Shown here in pieces: positions 8,795-17,605 of a stretch of DNA of 64,000 bases. The notes under the pieces are model-generated. The model had not been told where the DNA came from. It was given only the letters and a program-made list of their open reading frames with translations, and ran no database searches. Each line of letters opens with the position of its first letter. The first letter of the stretch is position 1. The translations under genes and the position numbers were made by a program. The stretch covers positions 124,001 to 188,000 of the forward strand of contig NZ_SHKR01000019.1 in the NCBI RefSeq assembly GCF_004217145.1, given 5' to 3'. The stretch is from Kribbella rubisoli (GTDB taxonomy: Bacteria > Actinomycetota > Actinomycetes > Propionibacteriales > Kribbellaceae).

Positions 8795-10306
8795 GTGCCT
8801 GAAGTCGACGCGAGCTTCCTCGCCCTCCCCCGTCATCAACTCGCCCAGGCGGCGCTCCAGCGTGCCCGCGACCTCGGCGCGACGTACGCCGAGTTCCGCC
8901 TGGAGCGGATCCGGTCCGAGTCCATCGCCCTGCGCGACAGCGTCCTGGAGAGCGCGAACGACGACGAGGACCTCGGTCTCGCCGTCCGCGTGATCCACGA
9001 CGGCACGTGGGGATTCGCCGCCGGCGTCGCGCTCACCGAGGACGAAGCGGTCCGCGTCGCCGAGCAGGCCGTGAACATGGCGCAGGTCTCCCGCCCGATC
9101 AACGCCGAGACGATCGAGCTCGCCGACGAGCCCGTGTACGACGACGTCACCTGGCTCTCGTCGTACGAGATCGACCCGTTCACCGTCCCGCGCGCCGACA
9201 AGGTCGCGCTGCTCACCGACTACAGCGACCGCCTCCTCAAGGCCGACGGCGTCGCCCACGTGAGCGTCCACGTCGCGACCATCCACGAGTGCAAGTACTA
9301 CGCGAACACCGCCGGCACGTCGTACACCCAGCAGCGCGTCCGCATCGGCCCGAACATCACCGCCCACGCCGTCGCCGAGGACCGGTTCGACTCGATGTCG
9401 ACCTGCGCCCCGCCGGCCGGCCGCGGCTGGGAGTACATGACCGGCACCGGGTGGAACTGGGACGAAGAGCTCGCCCAGATCCCCGGCTGGCTCGCCGAGA
9501 AGCTCGCCGCGCCGACCGTCGAGGCCGGCGAGTACGACGTGGTCATCGATCCGACGAACCTCTGGCTGACCATCCACGAGTCGATCGGCCACGCCACCGA
9601 GCTGGACCGCGCCCTCGGCTACGAGGCGAACTACGCCGGCACCAGCTTCGCCACCACCGACAAGCTCGGAACGCTGAAGTACGGCTCGCCGGTCATGCAC
9701 GTCACCGGCGACCGCACCGTCGAGCACGGCCTGTCCACCGTCGGGTACGACGACGAGGGCGTCGCCGGCCAGCAGTGGGACCTGGTCAAGGACGGCATCC
9801 TCGTCGGGTACCAGGTCGACCGCCGGATGGCGAAGAAGAACGAGGACCTGCTCGGCACGCCGCGCTCCAACGGCTGTGCGTACGCCGACTCGTCCGGCCA
9901 CATCCCGATCCAGCGGATGGCCAACGTCTCCCTCCAGCCCGCCGCGAACGGCCCCTCCACGGAGGAGCTGATCAGCCGGGTGAAGAACGGGATCTACATC
10001 GTCGGCGACAAGTCCTGGTCGATCGACATGCAGCGGTACAACTTCCAGTTCACCGGTCAGCGGTTCTACAAGATCGTCGACGGCAAGATCGTCGGCCAGC
10101 TCCGCGACGTGGCCTACCAGGCGACCACCACCGACTTCTGGGGTTCGATGGAGGCGGTCGGCGGCCCGCAGACGTACCTGCTCGGCGGCGCGCTGAACTG
10201 CGGCAAGGCCGAGCCGTCGCAGTCCGGCGCGGTCACCCACGGCTGCCCGTCCGCGCTGTTCCGCAGCGTCCGCATTCTCAACACCACGCAGGAGGCCGGC
10301 CGGTGA
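8795..10306 (+). CDS. tldD: TldD/PmbA-family metalloprotease, TldD-like subunit
   Basis: 503 residues from the GTG at 8795, with AAGG eight bases upstream. TldD and TldE (PmbA) form a heterodimeric zinc protease that trims unfolded peptides and matures some RiPPs. The metal site is visible as the HExxxH motif in LWLTIHESIGHATELDRALG (near residues 260-275), and the C-terminus reads NCGKAEPSQSGAVTHGCPSA, conserved in catalytic TldD subunits. The stop overlaps the start of its partner (GTGA), as expected for subunits of one complex. Confidence 0.92.
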   Translation: MPEVDASFLALPRHQLAQAALQRARDLGATYAEFRLERIRSESIALRDSVLESANDDEDLGLAVRVIHDGTWGFAAGVALTEDEAVRVAEQAVNMAQVSRPINAETIELADEPVYDDVTWLSSYEIDPFTVPRADKVALLTDYSDRLLKADGVAHVSVHVATIHECKYYANTAGTSYTQQRVRIGPNITAHAVAEDRFDSMSTCAPPAGRGWEYMTGTGWNWDEELAQIPGWLAEKLAAPTVEAGEYDVVIDPTNLWLTIHESIGHATELDRALGYEANYAGTSFATTDKLGTLKYGSPVMHVTGDRTVEHGLSTVGYDDEGVAGQQWDLVKDGILVGYQVDRRMAKKNEDLLGTPRSNGCAYADSSGHIPIQRMANVSLQPAANGPSTEELISRVKNGIYIVGDKSWSIDMQRYNFQFTGQRFYKIVDGKIVGQLRDVAYQATTTDFWGSMEAVGGPQTYLLGGALNCGKAEPSQSGAVTHGCPSALFRSVRILNTTQEAGR

Positions 10307-11706
10307 CGATTCAGCTCACGCCCCAGGACACCATCGAGCGCGGTCTGGCGCTGGCCGCGGCCGAGGGCGCCGACGGCTGCGTCGTACTCGTCTCCGAGAC
10401 GTCCAGCACGAACCTGCGCTGGGCCAACAACACCCTGACCACGAACGGCGCGATGCGGGGCTCGAGCGTGACCGTGATCGCCACGGTCGGCTCCGGCGAG
10501 GGTACGGCGGCCGGCGTCATCGGCCGCTCGTCCGTCACCGAGGACTCGTTGCGCGAGATCGTCTCCGCCGCCATCGCGACCGCCCGTTCCGCCGGACCGG
10601 CCGAGGACGCTCGCCCGCTCGTCGACGGCACCGTCGGCGCGGACTGGGACCTCGAGCCCGAGGAGACCACGGTCGGCGTGTACGAGAAGTTCGCGCCGTC
10701 GCTGGGCGAGTCGCTCAAACAGGCCGACCTCGAGCGGCGTCGGTTGTACGGGTTCGCCAACCATGAGGTCGTCACGCTGTACGTCGGCTCGTCGACCGGA
10801 CTGCGGCTGCGCCAGGCGCTCCCCCGCGGGTACGTCTCCTCGACCGGCAAGAACGCCGACCTCAGCCACTCGGCCTGGGTCGGCACAGCTACCCGCGACT
10901 TCACCGACGTCGACGCGCTCGCGCTCGACACCGAGCTCACTCGCCGGCTGGGCTGGGCGAGCCGGACGGTCTCGGTCGACGCCGGCCGTCACCCGACTGT
11001 CCTGCCGCCGGCCGCAGTCGCCGACCTGATGACGTACCTGTACTGGCAGCTCGACGGCCGCGACGCCTTCGACGGTCAGACCGTGTTCTCGAAGTCCGGC
11101 GGCGGCACCCGGATCGGCGACACCCTGTCGCAGCAGCCGGTGAGCATGCACTCCGACCCGGCGCTGGCCGGGCTCGAGGCGTTCGCGTTCGCGGTGGCGC
11201 GGTCGTCGGGCGGATCGTCGAGCGTGTTCGACAACGGGCTGACGTTGCAGGCGACGGACTGGATTCGGGGCGGCAAGCTCGAACACCTGATGACGAGCCG
11301 CCATACGGCGGAGCTGATCGGCGTACCGGAGGCGACGCCGGACATCGCGAACTACGTCGTGTCTGTCGACGGCGGAGCCGGCTCGACCGACGACCTGGTT
11401 GCCGGGCTCGACAACGGTCTGCTGGTGACCTGCCTGTGGTACATCCGGATGGTCGACCCGCAGACGCTGCTGCTGACCGGCCTGACCCGCGACGGCGTCT
11501 ACCTGGTCGAGGGCGGCGAGGTGGCGGGCGCGGTCAACAACTTCAGGTTCAACGAGAGCCCGGTGGATCTGCTTGCGCGGTTCACCGGCGCGGGCGCCAC
11601 GGTTCCGTCGTACTCGAGGGAGTGGGGCGACTACTTCTCCCGGACGGCGACGCCGCCGCTGCTCGTGCCCGACTTCAACATGTCGAGCGTCAGCCAGGCC
11701 AACTGA
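10303..11706 (+). CDS. pmbA: TldD/PmbA-family metalloprotease, TldE/PmbA-like subunit
   Basis: 467 residues from GTG 10303, with GGAGG about eight bases upstream and a four-base overlap with tldD. It keeps the family fold (FDNGLTLQATDWI, then SVDGGAGSTDDL and the C-terminal NNFRFNESPVDLLARF) but lacks the HExxxH motif of its partner, which fits the non-catalytic subunit. The nearby DUF805 and sigma genes show no link to peptide maturation, and no precursor-peptide ORF is obvious beside the pair, so a housekeeping protease role is as likely as RiPP processing. Confidence 0.9.
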   Translation: MTIQLTPQDTIERGLALAAAEGADGCVVLVSETSSTNLRWANNTLTTNGAMRGSSVTVIATVGSGEGTAAGVIGRSSVTEDSLREIVSAAIATARSAGPAEDARPLVDGTVGADWDLEPEETTVGVYEKFAPSLGESLKQADLERRRLYGFANHEVVTLYVGSSTGLRLRQALPRGYVSSTGKNADLSHSAWVGTATRDFTDVDALALDTELTRRLGWASRTVSVDAGRHPTVLPPAAVADLMTYLYWQLDGRDAFDGQTVFSKSGGGTRIGDTLSQQPVSMHSDPALAGLEAFAFAVARSSGGSSSVFDNGLTLQATDWIRGGKLEHLMTSRHTAELIGVPEATPDIANYVVSVDGGAGSTDDLVAGLDNGLLVTCLWYIRMVDPQTLLLTGLTRDGVYLVEGGEVAGAVNNFRFNESPVDLLARFTGAGATVPSYSREWGDYFSRTATPPLLVPDFNMSSVSQAN

Positions 11707-11721
11707 CTCCGGCCTTGGTGA

Positions 11722-11766
11722 CAGCAGAAGGCCCCCGCGACAGGTCGTCGCGGGGGCCTTCTGCTG
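11722..11766. terminator. Strong bidirectional hairpin terminator
   Basis: A perfect 20-bp stem (11722-11741 against 11747-11766) encloses the 5-base loop AGGTC. It lies 16 bp after the pmbA stop and 9 bp before the convergent DUF805 stop, so it can serve both strands. It lacks a long U tract, as is common in actinomycetes. Confidence 0.9.
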
Positions 11767-11774
11767 TGTCTGGA

Positions 11775-12206
11775 TCAGACGGTCGGGTAACCCGGCTCCG
11801 CCGGACCAGCCTGGCCCGGGCCGCCGAACCGCTCGGCTGCCTTCGGGTCCGGACCGTACGCGTTGTCACCGGCGTTGCCCTCCTGGGCAGCCAGGACGAT
11901 GAACCAGATCCACCCGATACACGGGATCAGGTTGATCAGGATCCACCAGCCGGAACGACCGGTGTCGTGCATGCGCCGGATCGCCACACCGATCGTGGGC
12001 AGCAGCACCGCCAGGCTGTAGATCGTCGACAGCCAGCCGGACGAGCTGGTCGAGCCCGAGCCGAAGTCGAGCCCGAGGATCCGGTCCAGGATGGACAGGA
12101 TGATCGAGGCGATCACGTTGAAGAGCACGAACATCCAGTACTCTTTGCGGCGGGCCCGGCCGTCGAACACGGCGTACTTCTTCAGAACGTCGATGTACCA
12201 CTGCAT
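11775..12206 (-). CDS. DUF805 family membrane protein
   Basis: 143 residues. The family hallmarks are present: YAVFDGRARRKEYWMFVLFN near the N-terminus, several hydrophobic helices (IASIILSILDRILGL, LSTIYSLAVLLPTIGVAIRR) and the RRMHDTGRSGWW motif followed by WILINLIPCIGWIWFIVLAA. The tail is a short Gly/Pro-rich cytoplasmic stretch. DUF805 proteins (YhaH-like) have no firmly assigned biochemical role. The gene stands alone and shares the preceding hairpin as terminator. Confidence 0.92.
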   Translation of the reverse strand: MQWYIDVLKKYAVFDGRARRKEYWMFVLFNVIASIILSILDRILGLDFGSGSTSSSGWLSTIYSLAVLLPTIGVAIRRMHDTGRSGWWILINLIPCIGWIWFIVLAAQEGNAGDNAYGPDPKAAERFGGPGQAGPAEPGYPTV

Positions 12207-12367
12207 TGCTGTATCTCCGATGGTCGAAGGTGAGACGCGGACCGAGCCTGTCGGAACCGGTCGGGTTCGTCAATGCAACTTTTCGCTTTGGTGACCACAC
12301 CGCAATCTGGCACGCCGATACCGCAGGCAACTTCACCTGTTCGGAACCAGAACACCTAGAGCCGGCT

Positions 12368-13036
12368 TCAGCTTTCCTGCACGGGTTTGGTCATGGTGAC
12401 CCGCCACATCCGCCGCTGACCTTCGTCGTACGGCGTCGTCTCGTCGAGCCGCCAATCCTCGGCCAGCTCGGTCACCAATGACTCGTCGAAGAACCGCCCG
12501 ACGAAGCCGTCGTGCATCGCCAGTCCGTCCTCCATCTGACGCCAGTACTGCGAGCAGGAGTCGGCTGTCGACCACACGGCGTACACGAAAAGCCCGCCAG
12601 GGCAGAGAACACGATGGATCTCGGCGACCAGCGACCGCAGCTCGGACGGCGAGAACGCCATGTTCAGCAGGAGGTTCGCGAACACCGCGTTGACCGTCGC
12701 ATCGGCCGGCGGCAACGGATCCCGTACGTCGTGCAACGCCGCCGTCACCCGATCGTCGAGCCCCTCCCGCTGCGCCTCGTGCCGCAACTGATCGAGCGCC
12801 GCCTCGCTGAAATCGGTAGCGTGCACGCTGAATCCCTGCCTGGCCAGGAAAAGCGCATCTCTCCCGTGCCCCGCCCCCAGCTCCAGCACATCATCGATGC
12901 CCGCGGCACCAAACGCCCCAGCCGCCCACTCCACCGCCGCCGAGGGCTCCACCCCATGCAACTGCGGCCGCCGCGCATAAGCCGCTTCCCACCGCTCCTG
13001 CTGAGCCCTAGCAAGCTCCACATGCCCGTTATTCAT
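12368..13036 (-). CDS. Class I SAM-dependent methyltransferase
   Basis: 222 residues from the ATG at 13036 with GGGGAGCAGG directly upstream. Motif I is VLELGAGHGRDALFLARQG, followed by the acidic strand-2 end HATDFSEAALDQL, motif post-II NAVFANLLLNMAF and the strand RVLCPGGLFVYAV. The N-terminal segment QQERWEAAYARRPQLHGVEP is typical of small-molecule or tellurite-type (TehB-like) methyltransferases. Monocistronic; substrate unknown. Confidence 0.85.
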   Translation of the reverse strand: MNNGHVELARAQQERWEAAYARRPQLHGVEPSAAVEWAAGAFGAAGIDDVLELGAGHGRDALFLARQGFSVHATDFSEAALDQLRHEAQREGLDDRVTAALHDVRDPLPPADATVNAVFANLLLNMAFSPSELRSLVAEIHRVLCPGGLFVYAVWSTADSCSQYWRQMEDGLAMHDGFVGRFFDESLVTELAEDWRLDETTPYDEGQRRMWRVTMTKPVQES

Positions 13037-13170
13037 CCTGCTCCCCGTGTTCGTCCCACCGACCTGGCCGATCGACAGACCGCAGCAGCCTACGCCAGAA
13101 CCCCGAGTAGACGCACCCAGGCGGCGACCGCTCCCCGGTCGGGCCCGTGGAGCCAACCCCAGGAGGACGT

Positions 13171-13260
13171 ATGCCGACCACCCGTGTGACGTGCCCGCAA
13201 TGCCGCGCCCCGTTGTCACTCACCGTCGACCTGGTGCCGACGTACCTCGCTTATCCATAG
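13171..13260 (+). CDS. Candidate 29-residue CxxC microprotein
   Basis: ATG at 13171 is preceded by AGGAGGACGT, the most consensus-like ribosome site in this part of the window, and the frame runs to TAG at 13258. The peptide starts MPTTRVTCPQCRAPLSLTVD and ends LVPTYLAYP. The Cys-Pro-Gln-Cys pair resembles half of a zinc ribbon. The downstream DNA looks decayed, so this may be a real microprotein or the surviving start of a longer zinc-ribbon protein. No homologue can be named. Confidence 0.5.
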   Translation: MPTTRVTCPQCRAPLSLTVDLVPTYLAYP

Positions 13261-13439
13261 CCTTACCCACAACCCCCAAACACCTGTGGACAATCACCCT
13301 CCGTACCAACCAGCCGTCCCACCACGCTTTCCGACCGCCGGCGGCTGCACGCAGCGCGCTTTCGCCCGCCCCGCCGTACAAGTCGCCCCACGACCGGCCG
13401 CAGCCCCCTCCCGCATCAGCTAGCAGGCCACTCCCCTCG

Positions 13440-13883
13440 ATGCCCGGCATGGCCTCCCTGACCGGCGCGCCCGTCTCTGCCTCTGTCGTCACCGCGGTGT
13501 GGTCCTCACGATCGTCGCGACCTCCTTGGTTGCCTACGGCATGAACGGACGCCGCCGCCCGGCCCCTGTCCGCCGTCGTCCTGATCACCGCGAACATCAC
13601 CTTCGCCGTTAGCGCCCACCACCACCCTGAGTGGTAGACCGTCCCACGGGCACTGATCCTACTGGCCGTAGGAATCCTTGCCTGGCGCAACCAATCGAGC
13701 TGGATCCACCCAGCCCCCGGCCTCCCCATCCACCATCATCATCACCACCACCACGACACCTGGCTCAGGCCGACCCTGCCAGTAGCCACCGCCAGCCTGA
13801 TCCTCCTCATGCTAGGAGCCACCTCCGAACGCCGCCTAAGCCAAGCCACACAGGCCACCCGCTGGGTGAGCTCCCTGAAGTGA
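13440..13883 (+). pseudogene. Decayed small membrane-protein gene with a poly-His stretch
   Basis: Hydrophobic protein-like segments occur in more than one frame. One reads GVVLTIVATSLVAYGMNGRR (near 13500-13560). After a frameshift another reads PLSAVVLITANITFAVSAHH, stops at TAG 13635, and continues in the same frame as ALILLAVGILAWRNQSSWIH, eight consecutive His codons at 13731-13754, then VATASLILLMLGATSERRLS to a TGA at 13881. No full-length frame exists. I read this as a membrane-protein gene broken by at least one frameshift and one stop. The rest of 13261-13986 shows no gene; the start of the next gene's promoter must lie after 13883. Confidence 0.45.
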
Positions 13884-13986
13884 ATCAATCGCCTGCTCGA
13901 TCCGACGACGCGCTGACCGGACCGCGGACTAGCGCGGTTAACCGCATAATGAACATGTTGACCTCGCTGTGCTGGGGGGCGCGCGC

Positions 13987-15519
13987 ATGTCCGAGACTGA
14001 TGGCCCAGGACCGGCCGAGCCGTCCATCCTGGTGTCCGTGTTCGAGTCACTCCGGCGATTCGACGGACTGACAGCCAATCACCTCCAGTCGGCACGCGCC
14101 GCACCAGCTCTGCTCCGTCTCCCGGTCGTTCAGAACCAAGCGGTCCGCAGCGGGAACAAACCGGCAGCGGCGGCCGTCGAGGTCGTCATCGAACACGTCC
14201 CGCAACTCGAGTCCGTCACCGACCGCATCATCGCCGACGTGATCCTCAACCTCGGGATCTATGTCGACCTCTACAGAGACCAAGCCATCTCCCGCCGTGC
14301 CCTGCACATGCTGCAGCGCGGAGGTTTGGGCAACCGCCGCGAAACGCTCATCGAGCACTGGGAAGTGTTCCACCATGCGCACGGCGCCACCTCGACGCCG
14401 GATCCACCGGGTGAGCACACACTTCGCGACCGAATAGAGGGCGAGGTCTTCGAGCGGCTCGCCAAGCTGCTGGAGGATCCTGCTCCGGTCGTCGAGCTGA
14501 TCGAACCGGACGAGCCACCACTGGCACCAGTAGCACGAGGTGCCCGTTCGGCCACGACCGGAAGGGTTGTGGTCGTCGGCGGCGTCGCGATGGACCACCT
14601 GTGGCGGATCAGATCGATACCCGACGTGGCCACCTCCACGATGGCGATGAACTACATCCGTTCACCCGGCGGCAAGGGCTTCAGCCAAGCAGTCGCAGCG
14701 GCTCACCTGAATCTCGACGTCTCGCTGATCGCGGCCATAGCCGCCGACGGCGCCGGCGAGGAGATCAAGGCGCAGCTCATGCGCGAGGGTGTTGACACCT
14801 CGCTGCTCAGGACCATCCCTAACCCTTCCGACCAGGAGAGACTCCAAACACCGGCCACCGGGATCCTCGAACTGCCCGCGGGCAACAGTTCGGCCGTCGT
14901 CTGGCGCGACGGTGTCGAGCTGGACAGCTCGGTCATCGATCAGCGGGCCGACGCGATCAAGTCGTGCGACGTACTGCTCCTGACCTTCGAGATGCCGCTC
15001 TCCGTCCTTCGACATACGCTCAGCCTCGTCAACTCCAGTTCGACGCGGCCGCTCGTGATCGTGACGCCAGGACAGCCGTACGCCGACGGCCATCTCCTCA
15101 GCTCGGCGCTGAGATACATCGACTACCTCGTGGCGCACCTGTGGGAGCTCGAAAAGTTCGCGTTCTCCGAAGAGTCCATGTACGACCCCCAACTGCTCAG
15201 CAACGAGCTCTTGAGCCTCGGTCTGCCCTCACTCTGCCTTTTGGTCGACCGAGGCGGCACCGTCTACCGGCAAGGCAAGCCGCAACAATCGATCGAGGCC
15301 CCGCCCTCGGACCTGAGAGAATCCTCGATCACCCGCGACGCCTTCTGTGCCGCGCTGGCCGCGCGACTGGCAGACCACGCCGAGCTGACCATCCAAGACA
15401 TCCACTGGGCAGCCGCCGCGATGGCCTGTTTCGCGGAGACCTACCACCGGGCACCCGCTCACCCACTCCGCGAAACGGTCGACAAGAAGTATCACGAGCT
15501 CTTCCCGGACGACGACTGA
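13987..15519 (+). CDS. PfkB-fold (ribokinase-like) protein with extra N-terminal helical domain, copy 1
   Basis: 510 residues from the ATG at 13987 (GGGGGG about seven bases upstream). Residues 1-185 form an N-terminal domain shared with the gene at 16078 (key pieces LRRFDGLTANHLQS and LGNRRETLIEHWEVFHHAH). Residues 192 to the end are a PfkB domain: GRVVVVGGVAMD, SPGGKGFSQAVAAAHL and ADGAGEEI. Two departures stand out. The usual Asn of the GGKGxNQA motif is Ser, and the GAGD anion-hole/catalytic motif is replaced by ITRD, keeping only the Asp (residue 451). It may be a sugar/nucleoside kinase with an altered site or a ligand-binding regulator. The first gene of what looks like a transcription unit with the next two. 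Confidence 0.8.
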   Translation: MSETDGPGPAEPSILVSVFESLRRFDGLTANHLQSARAAPALLRLPVVQNQAVRSGNKPAAAAVEVVIEHVPQLESVTDRIIADVILNLGIYVDLYRDQAISRRALHMLQRGGLGNRRETLIEHWEVFHHAHGATSTPDPPGEHTLRDRIEGEVFERLAKLLEDPAPVVELIEPDEPPLAPVARGARSATTGRVVVVGGVAMDHLWRIRSIPDVATSTMAMNYIRSPGGKGFSQAVAAAHLNLDVSLIAAIAADGAGEEIKAQLMREGVDTSLLRTIPNPSDQERLQTPATGILELPAGNSSAVVWRDGVELDSSVIDQRADAIKSCDVLLLTFEMPLSVLRHTLSLVNSSSTRPLVIVTPGQPYADGHLLSSALRYIDYLVAHLWELEKFAFSEESMYDPQLLSNELLSLGLPSLCLLVDRGGTVYRQGKPQQSIEAPPSDLRESSITRDAFCAALAARLADHAELTIQDIHWAAAAMACFAETYHRAPAHPLRETVDKKYHELFPDDD

Positions 15520-15741
15520 CTTGCCAATTGGCAGCCACCGGTCGGCCGATTGGCGCCCGTGGCTGGTCAAGCCGTCATCTGCACGTGCCAAAGTCCCCCA
15601 TTTGGTGGCAAAACTCGCCCCTGCCGATCTCAACTGCACGGGCTGACCATAAGACCAGATGCCACCAGCATCGCCAGCGGTTCGGCAGAGCCCGGAACCC
15701 CGGGCCTGTCGAACGCGCGGATCAAGAATCGAGGGGACACC

Positions 15742-16008
15742 ATGGACGGCAACCAAGCACTCGCACTGCTGCTGATCTTCGCCTTCTCCTTCGCGATCGC
15801 CAAGAACTGGAGGAAGGTCCTCATCTTCCTCGGCGCACTGGCAATGACGGCTGTCTGCTTCAGCGTCTACAGCATCGTCGCCATGGTCGACAGCACCGTC
15901 GCCCCCAGCCCCGTCGCACCAACCACCTCCGCCCCGACCACCGCCGGCCCCAGCGATCTCCAGGCAGGCCCGGCGGAACGGCCGTCGAAGACAACTCAAC
16001 AGCGCTGA
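15742..16008 (+). CDS. Small membrane protein between the two PfkB-fold genes
   Basis: 88 residues with a GAGGGG ribosome site. Two hydrophobic helices lie at about residues 4-20 (LALLLIFAFSFAIA) and 27-48 (VLIFLGALAMTAVCFSVYSI), followed by a Pro/Ala/Thr-rich tail (VAPTTSAPTTAGPS) ending KTTQQR. I do not recognise a family. The 222-bp leader upstream holds no other ORF. Its place between two paralogues on the same strand suggests it belongs to the same system, perhaps as membrane anchor or sensor. Confidence 0.7.
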   Translation: MDGNQALALLLIFAFSFAIAKNWRKVLIFLGALAMTAVCFSVYSIVAMVDSTVAPSPVAPTTSAPTTAGPSDLQAGPAERPSKTTQQR

Positions 16009-16022
16009 CGAACCAACGAAAC

Positions 16023-16051
16023 GGCGCCGTGGGCACCCGGGCCACGGCGCC
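16023..16051 (+). terminator. GC-rich hairpin between small membrane gene and PfkB copy 2
   Basis: A perfect 10-bp stem (GGCGCCGTGG at 16023-16032 with CCACGGCGCC at 16042-16051) closes a 9-base loop, starting 14 bases after the stop. There is no U tract, so it may be a leaky terminator or attenuator that sets the level of the downstream gene. Confidence 0.5.
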
Positions 16052-16077
16052 CCCGGTAAAGGAGATGGCACGGTCCG

Positions 16078-17601
16078 ATGACCACTACCGGCGACGAGCA
16101 GTCGACCGACGTCCTGTTGCTCGCCAACGTTCTCGAGAAACTCCGTACCCGTGCCGGCCTGACGGCCGATCGTCTCCGCTCGGACCGAACCGGTCTGGCC
16201 GCTCCCTTGCGAGAGTTGGTGGCCGGACGCCACTTCGCGGGGCCTGCTGACGCAGTCCCGGCCGAGGCCGTGGTCGCGCTGGTCGCCGACTGTGTCCGCG
16301 AGCGGCTTCACGGTTCCCAGCGACTTGTAGCGGATGTGATGTTGGCGCTCCAGCTGCACGCCGAGGCGCTCTCAGAAGCCTTCGGCGATCGACTCCAACG
16401 CTCGCTGTACAAGTCCGCGCTCGGCCGGCGTCGGGAGACCCTTCTGGCCAATTGGCACGAATTGCATGACGCACTCGAATATCCGCGCCCCGCCGCTCCG
16501 AGCGACCGGGCTCTTCGCGGCTCCATCGAGCTCGACGTCCTGCAGGAGCTGGCCGGCCAACTCGTCCGTGCCGATGACCCAGCAGCCGGTAGGTCGACCA
16601 AGCTCACGCTTCACAGGACGTCGGTACCCGAAACTTCGGCAACCGGCCGGGTCATCGTCGTCGGTGGCGCCGTGATGGACGTGAAGTTCCGCATCAAGGG
16701 GCTGCCGGCGCCCGAGACGTCGACCGAGGCGCACGGGTTCGAGCGGTCGCCCGGAGGCAAGGGGCTAACTCAGGCGGTGGCCGCGGCCCGTCTCGGACTC
16801 AAGACGTCCCTGATCGCCGCGGTCGCGGATGACGCCTTCGGCGAAGAGATCATGCACTACGTCGAGAACAAGGGCGTCGACACCTCGCTGATCAAACGCG
16901 TCCGGCGCTCCCAGACCCCTTTCACCGGTGTGCTCGAACAGGAGATGGGCGACAGCATCGCCATCAACTGGCGCAATCAGAACGAGGTCTGCATCGAGGC
17001 CAGGGACATCGACGAGCGGTACGACGACCTAGCGGCGGCCGACGTACTGCTGCTGACCTTCGAGGTACCACGCGACGTCATGCAGCACACGCTCGAGGTT
17101 GTCCACCGCGTCCCGGTCCGCCGACCGCTGGTCATCGTCACGCCAGGTCAGCCCTACGCGGACAAGAGGATCTCCTGGGACGCCTTTCCCCGGATCGACT
17201 ACCTGATCGCGCACGCCTGGGAACTCGCCTCCTTCGCGCCGCGGGCCGCCGGTCCGTTCGACCCCGACCCGATTGCTCGCAGCCTGCTCGTCTTCGGCCT
17301 GAACACCCTCTGCCTCTTGGTCAACGGCGGCTGCACCATCTACTCGAAAGCCTTCGACGAGCCTTTCAGCGTCCCGAGCATCCCGTCGATCTACAAGGAA
17401 GCTTCCGCTGCACGTGACGCCTTCTGCGCCGCCCTCGCAACCCGCCTGATCGACAACGACCGAAGATTCACAGACGAGGTAGCCGTCTGGGCCGCAGCCG
17501 CTATGTCCTGCGCGGCGAGCGATTTTCCGCTGCAGAACCCTATGCCCGACCGCAAACGTGTTGACGAGCTACTCGCCAGATCGCATCTCAGGCCCCGCTG
17601 A
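16078..17601 (+). CDS. PfkB-fold (ribokinase-like) protein with extra N-terminal helical domain, copy 2
   Basis: 507 residues, paralogue of the gene at 13987 along its whole length. The N-terminal domain shows LRTRAGLTADRLRS, a helical middle (HGSQRLVADVMLALQLHAEA) and LGRRRETLLANWHELHDALE. The PfkB domain starts near residue 190 (GRVIVVGGAVMD) with SPGGKGLTQAVAAARLGL and DDAFGEEI; the usual Asn is Thr and GAGD is replaced by AARD (Asp447), followed by AFCAAL as in copy 1. The ATG at 16078 is about 13 bases from the nearest GGAG, a long spacing. The shared loss of the GAG triplet in both copies argues for purifying selection on a changed function rather than random decay. Confidence 0.8.
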   Translation: MTTTGDEQSTDVLLLANVLEKLRTRAGLTADRLRSDRTGLAAPLRELVAGRHFAGPADAVPAEAVVALVADCVRERLHGSQRLVADVMLALQLHAEALSEAFGDRLQRSLYKSALGRRRETLLANWHELHDALEYPRPAAPSDRALRGSIELDVLQELAGQLVRADDPAAGRSTKLTLHRTSVPETSATGRVIVVGGAVMDVKFRIKGLPAPETSTEAHGFERSPGGKGLTQAVAAARLGLKTSLIAAVADDAFGEEIMHYVENKGVDTSLIKRVRRSQTPFTGVLEQEMGDSIAINWRNQNEVCIEARDIDERYDDLAAADVLLLTFEVPRDVMQHTLEVVHRVPVRRPLVIVTPGQPYADKRISWDAFPRIDYLIAHAWELASFAPRAAGPFDPDPIARSLLVFGLNTLCLLVNGGCTIYSKAFDEPFSVPSIPSIYKEASAARDAFCAALATRLIDNDRRFTDEVAVWAAAAMSCAASDFPLQNPMPDRKRVDELLARSHLRPR

Positions 17602-17605
17602 CAGT

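Noticed and set aside
9007..10302. Plus-strand frame extending the PmbA-like protein 430 codons upstream
   Set aside because: It is the Arg-rich alternate frame of tldD; the GTG at 10303 with GGAGG and GTGA overlap is the natural start.
15522..15533. 12-bp palindrome TGCCAATTGGCA right after the stop of PfkB copy 1
   Set aside because: Too short and without a loop for a terminator, and not repeated at another promoter; only an 11-base match occurs inside the copy 2 coding sequence, where it encodes conserved residues.
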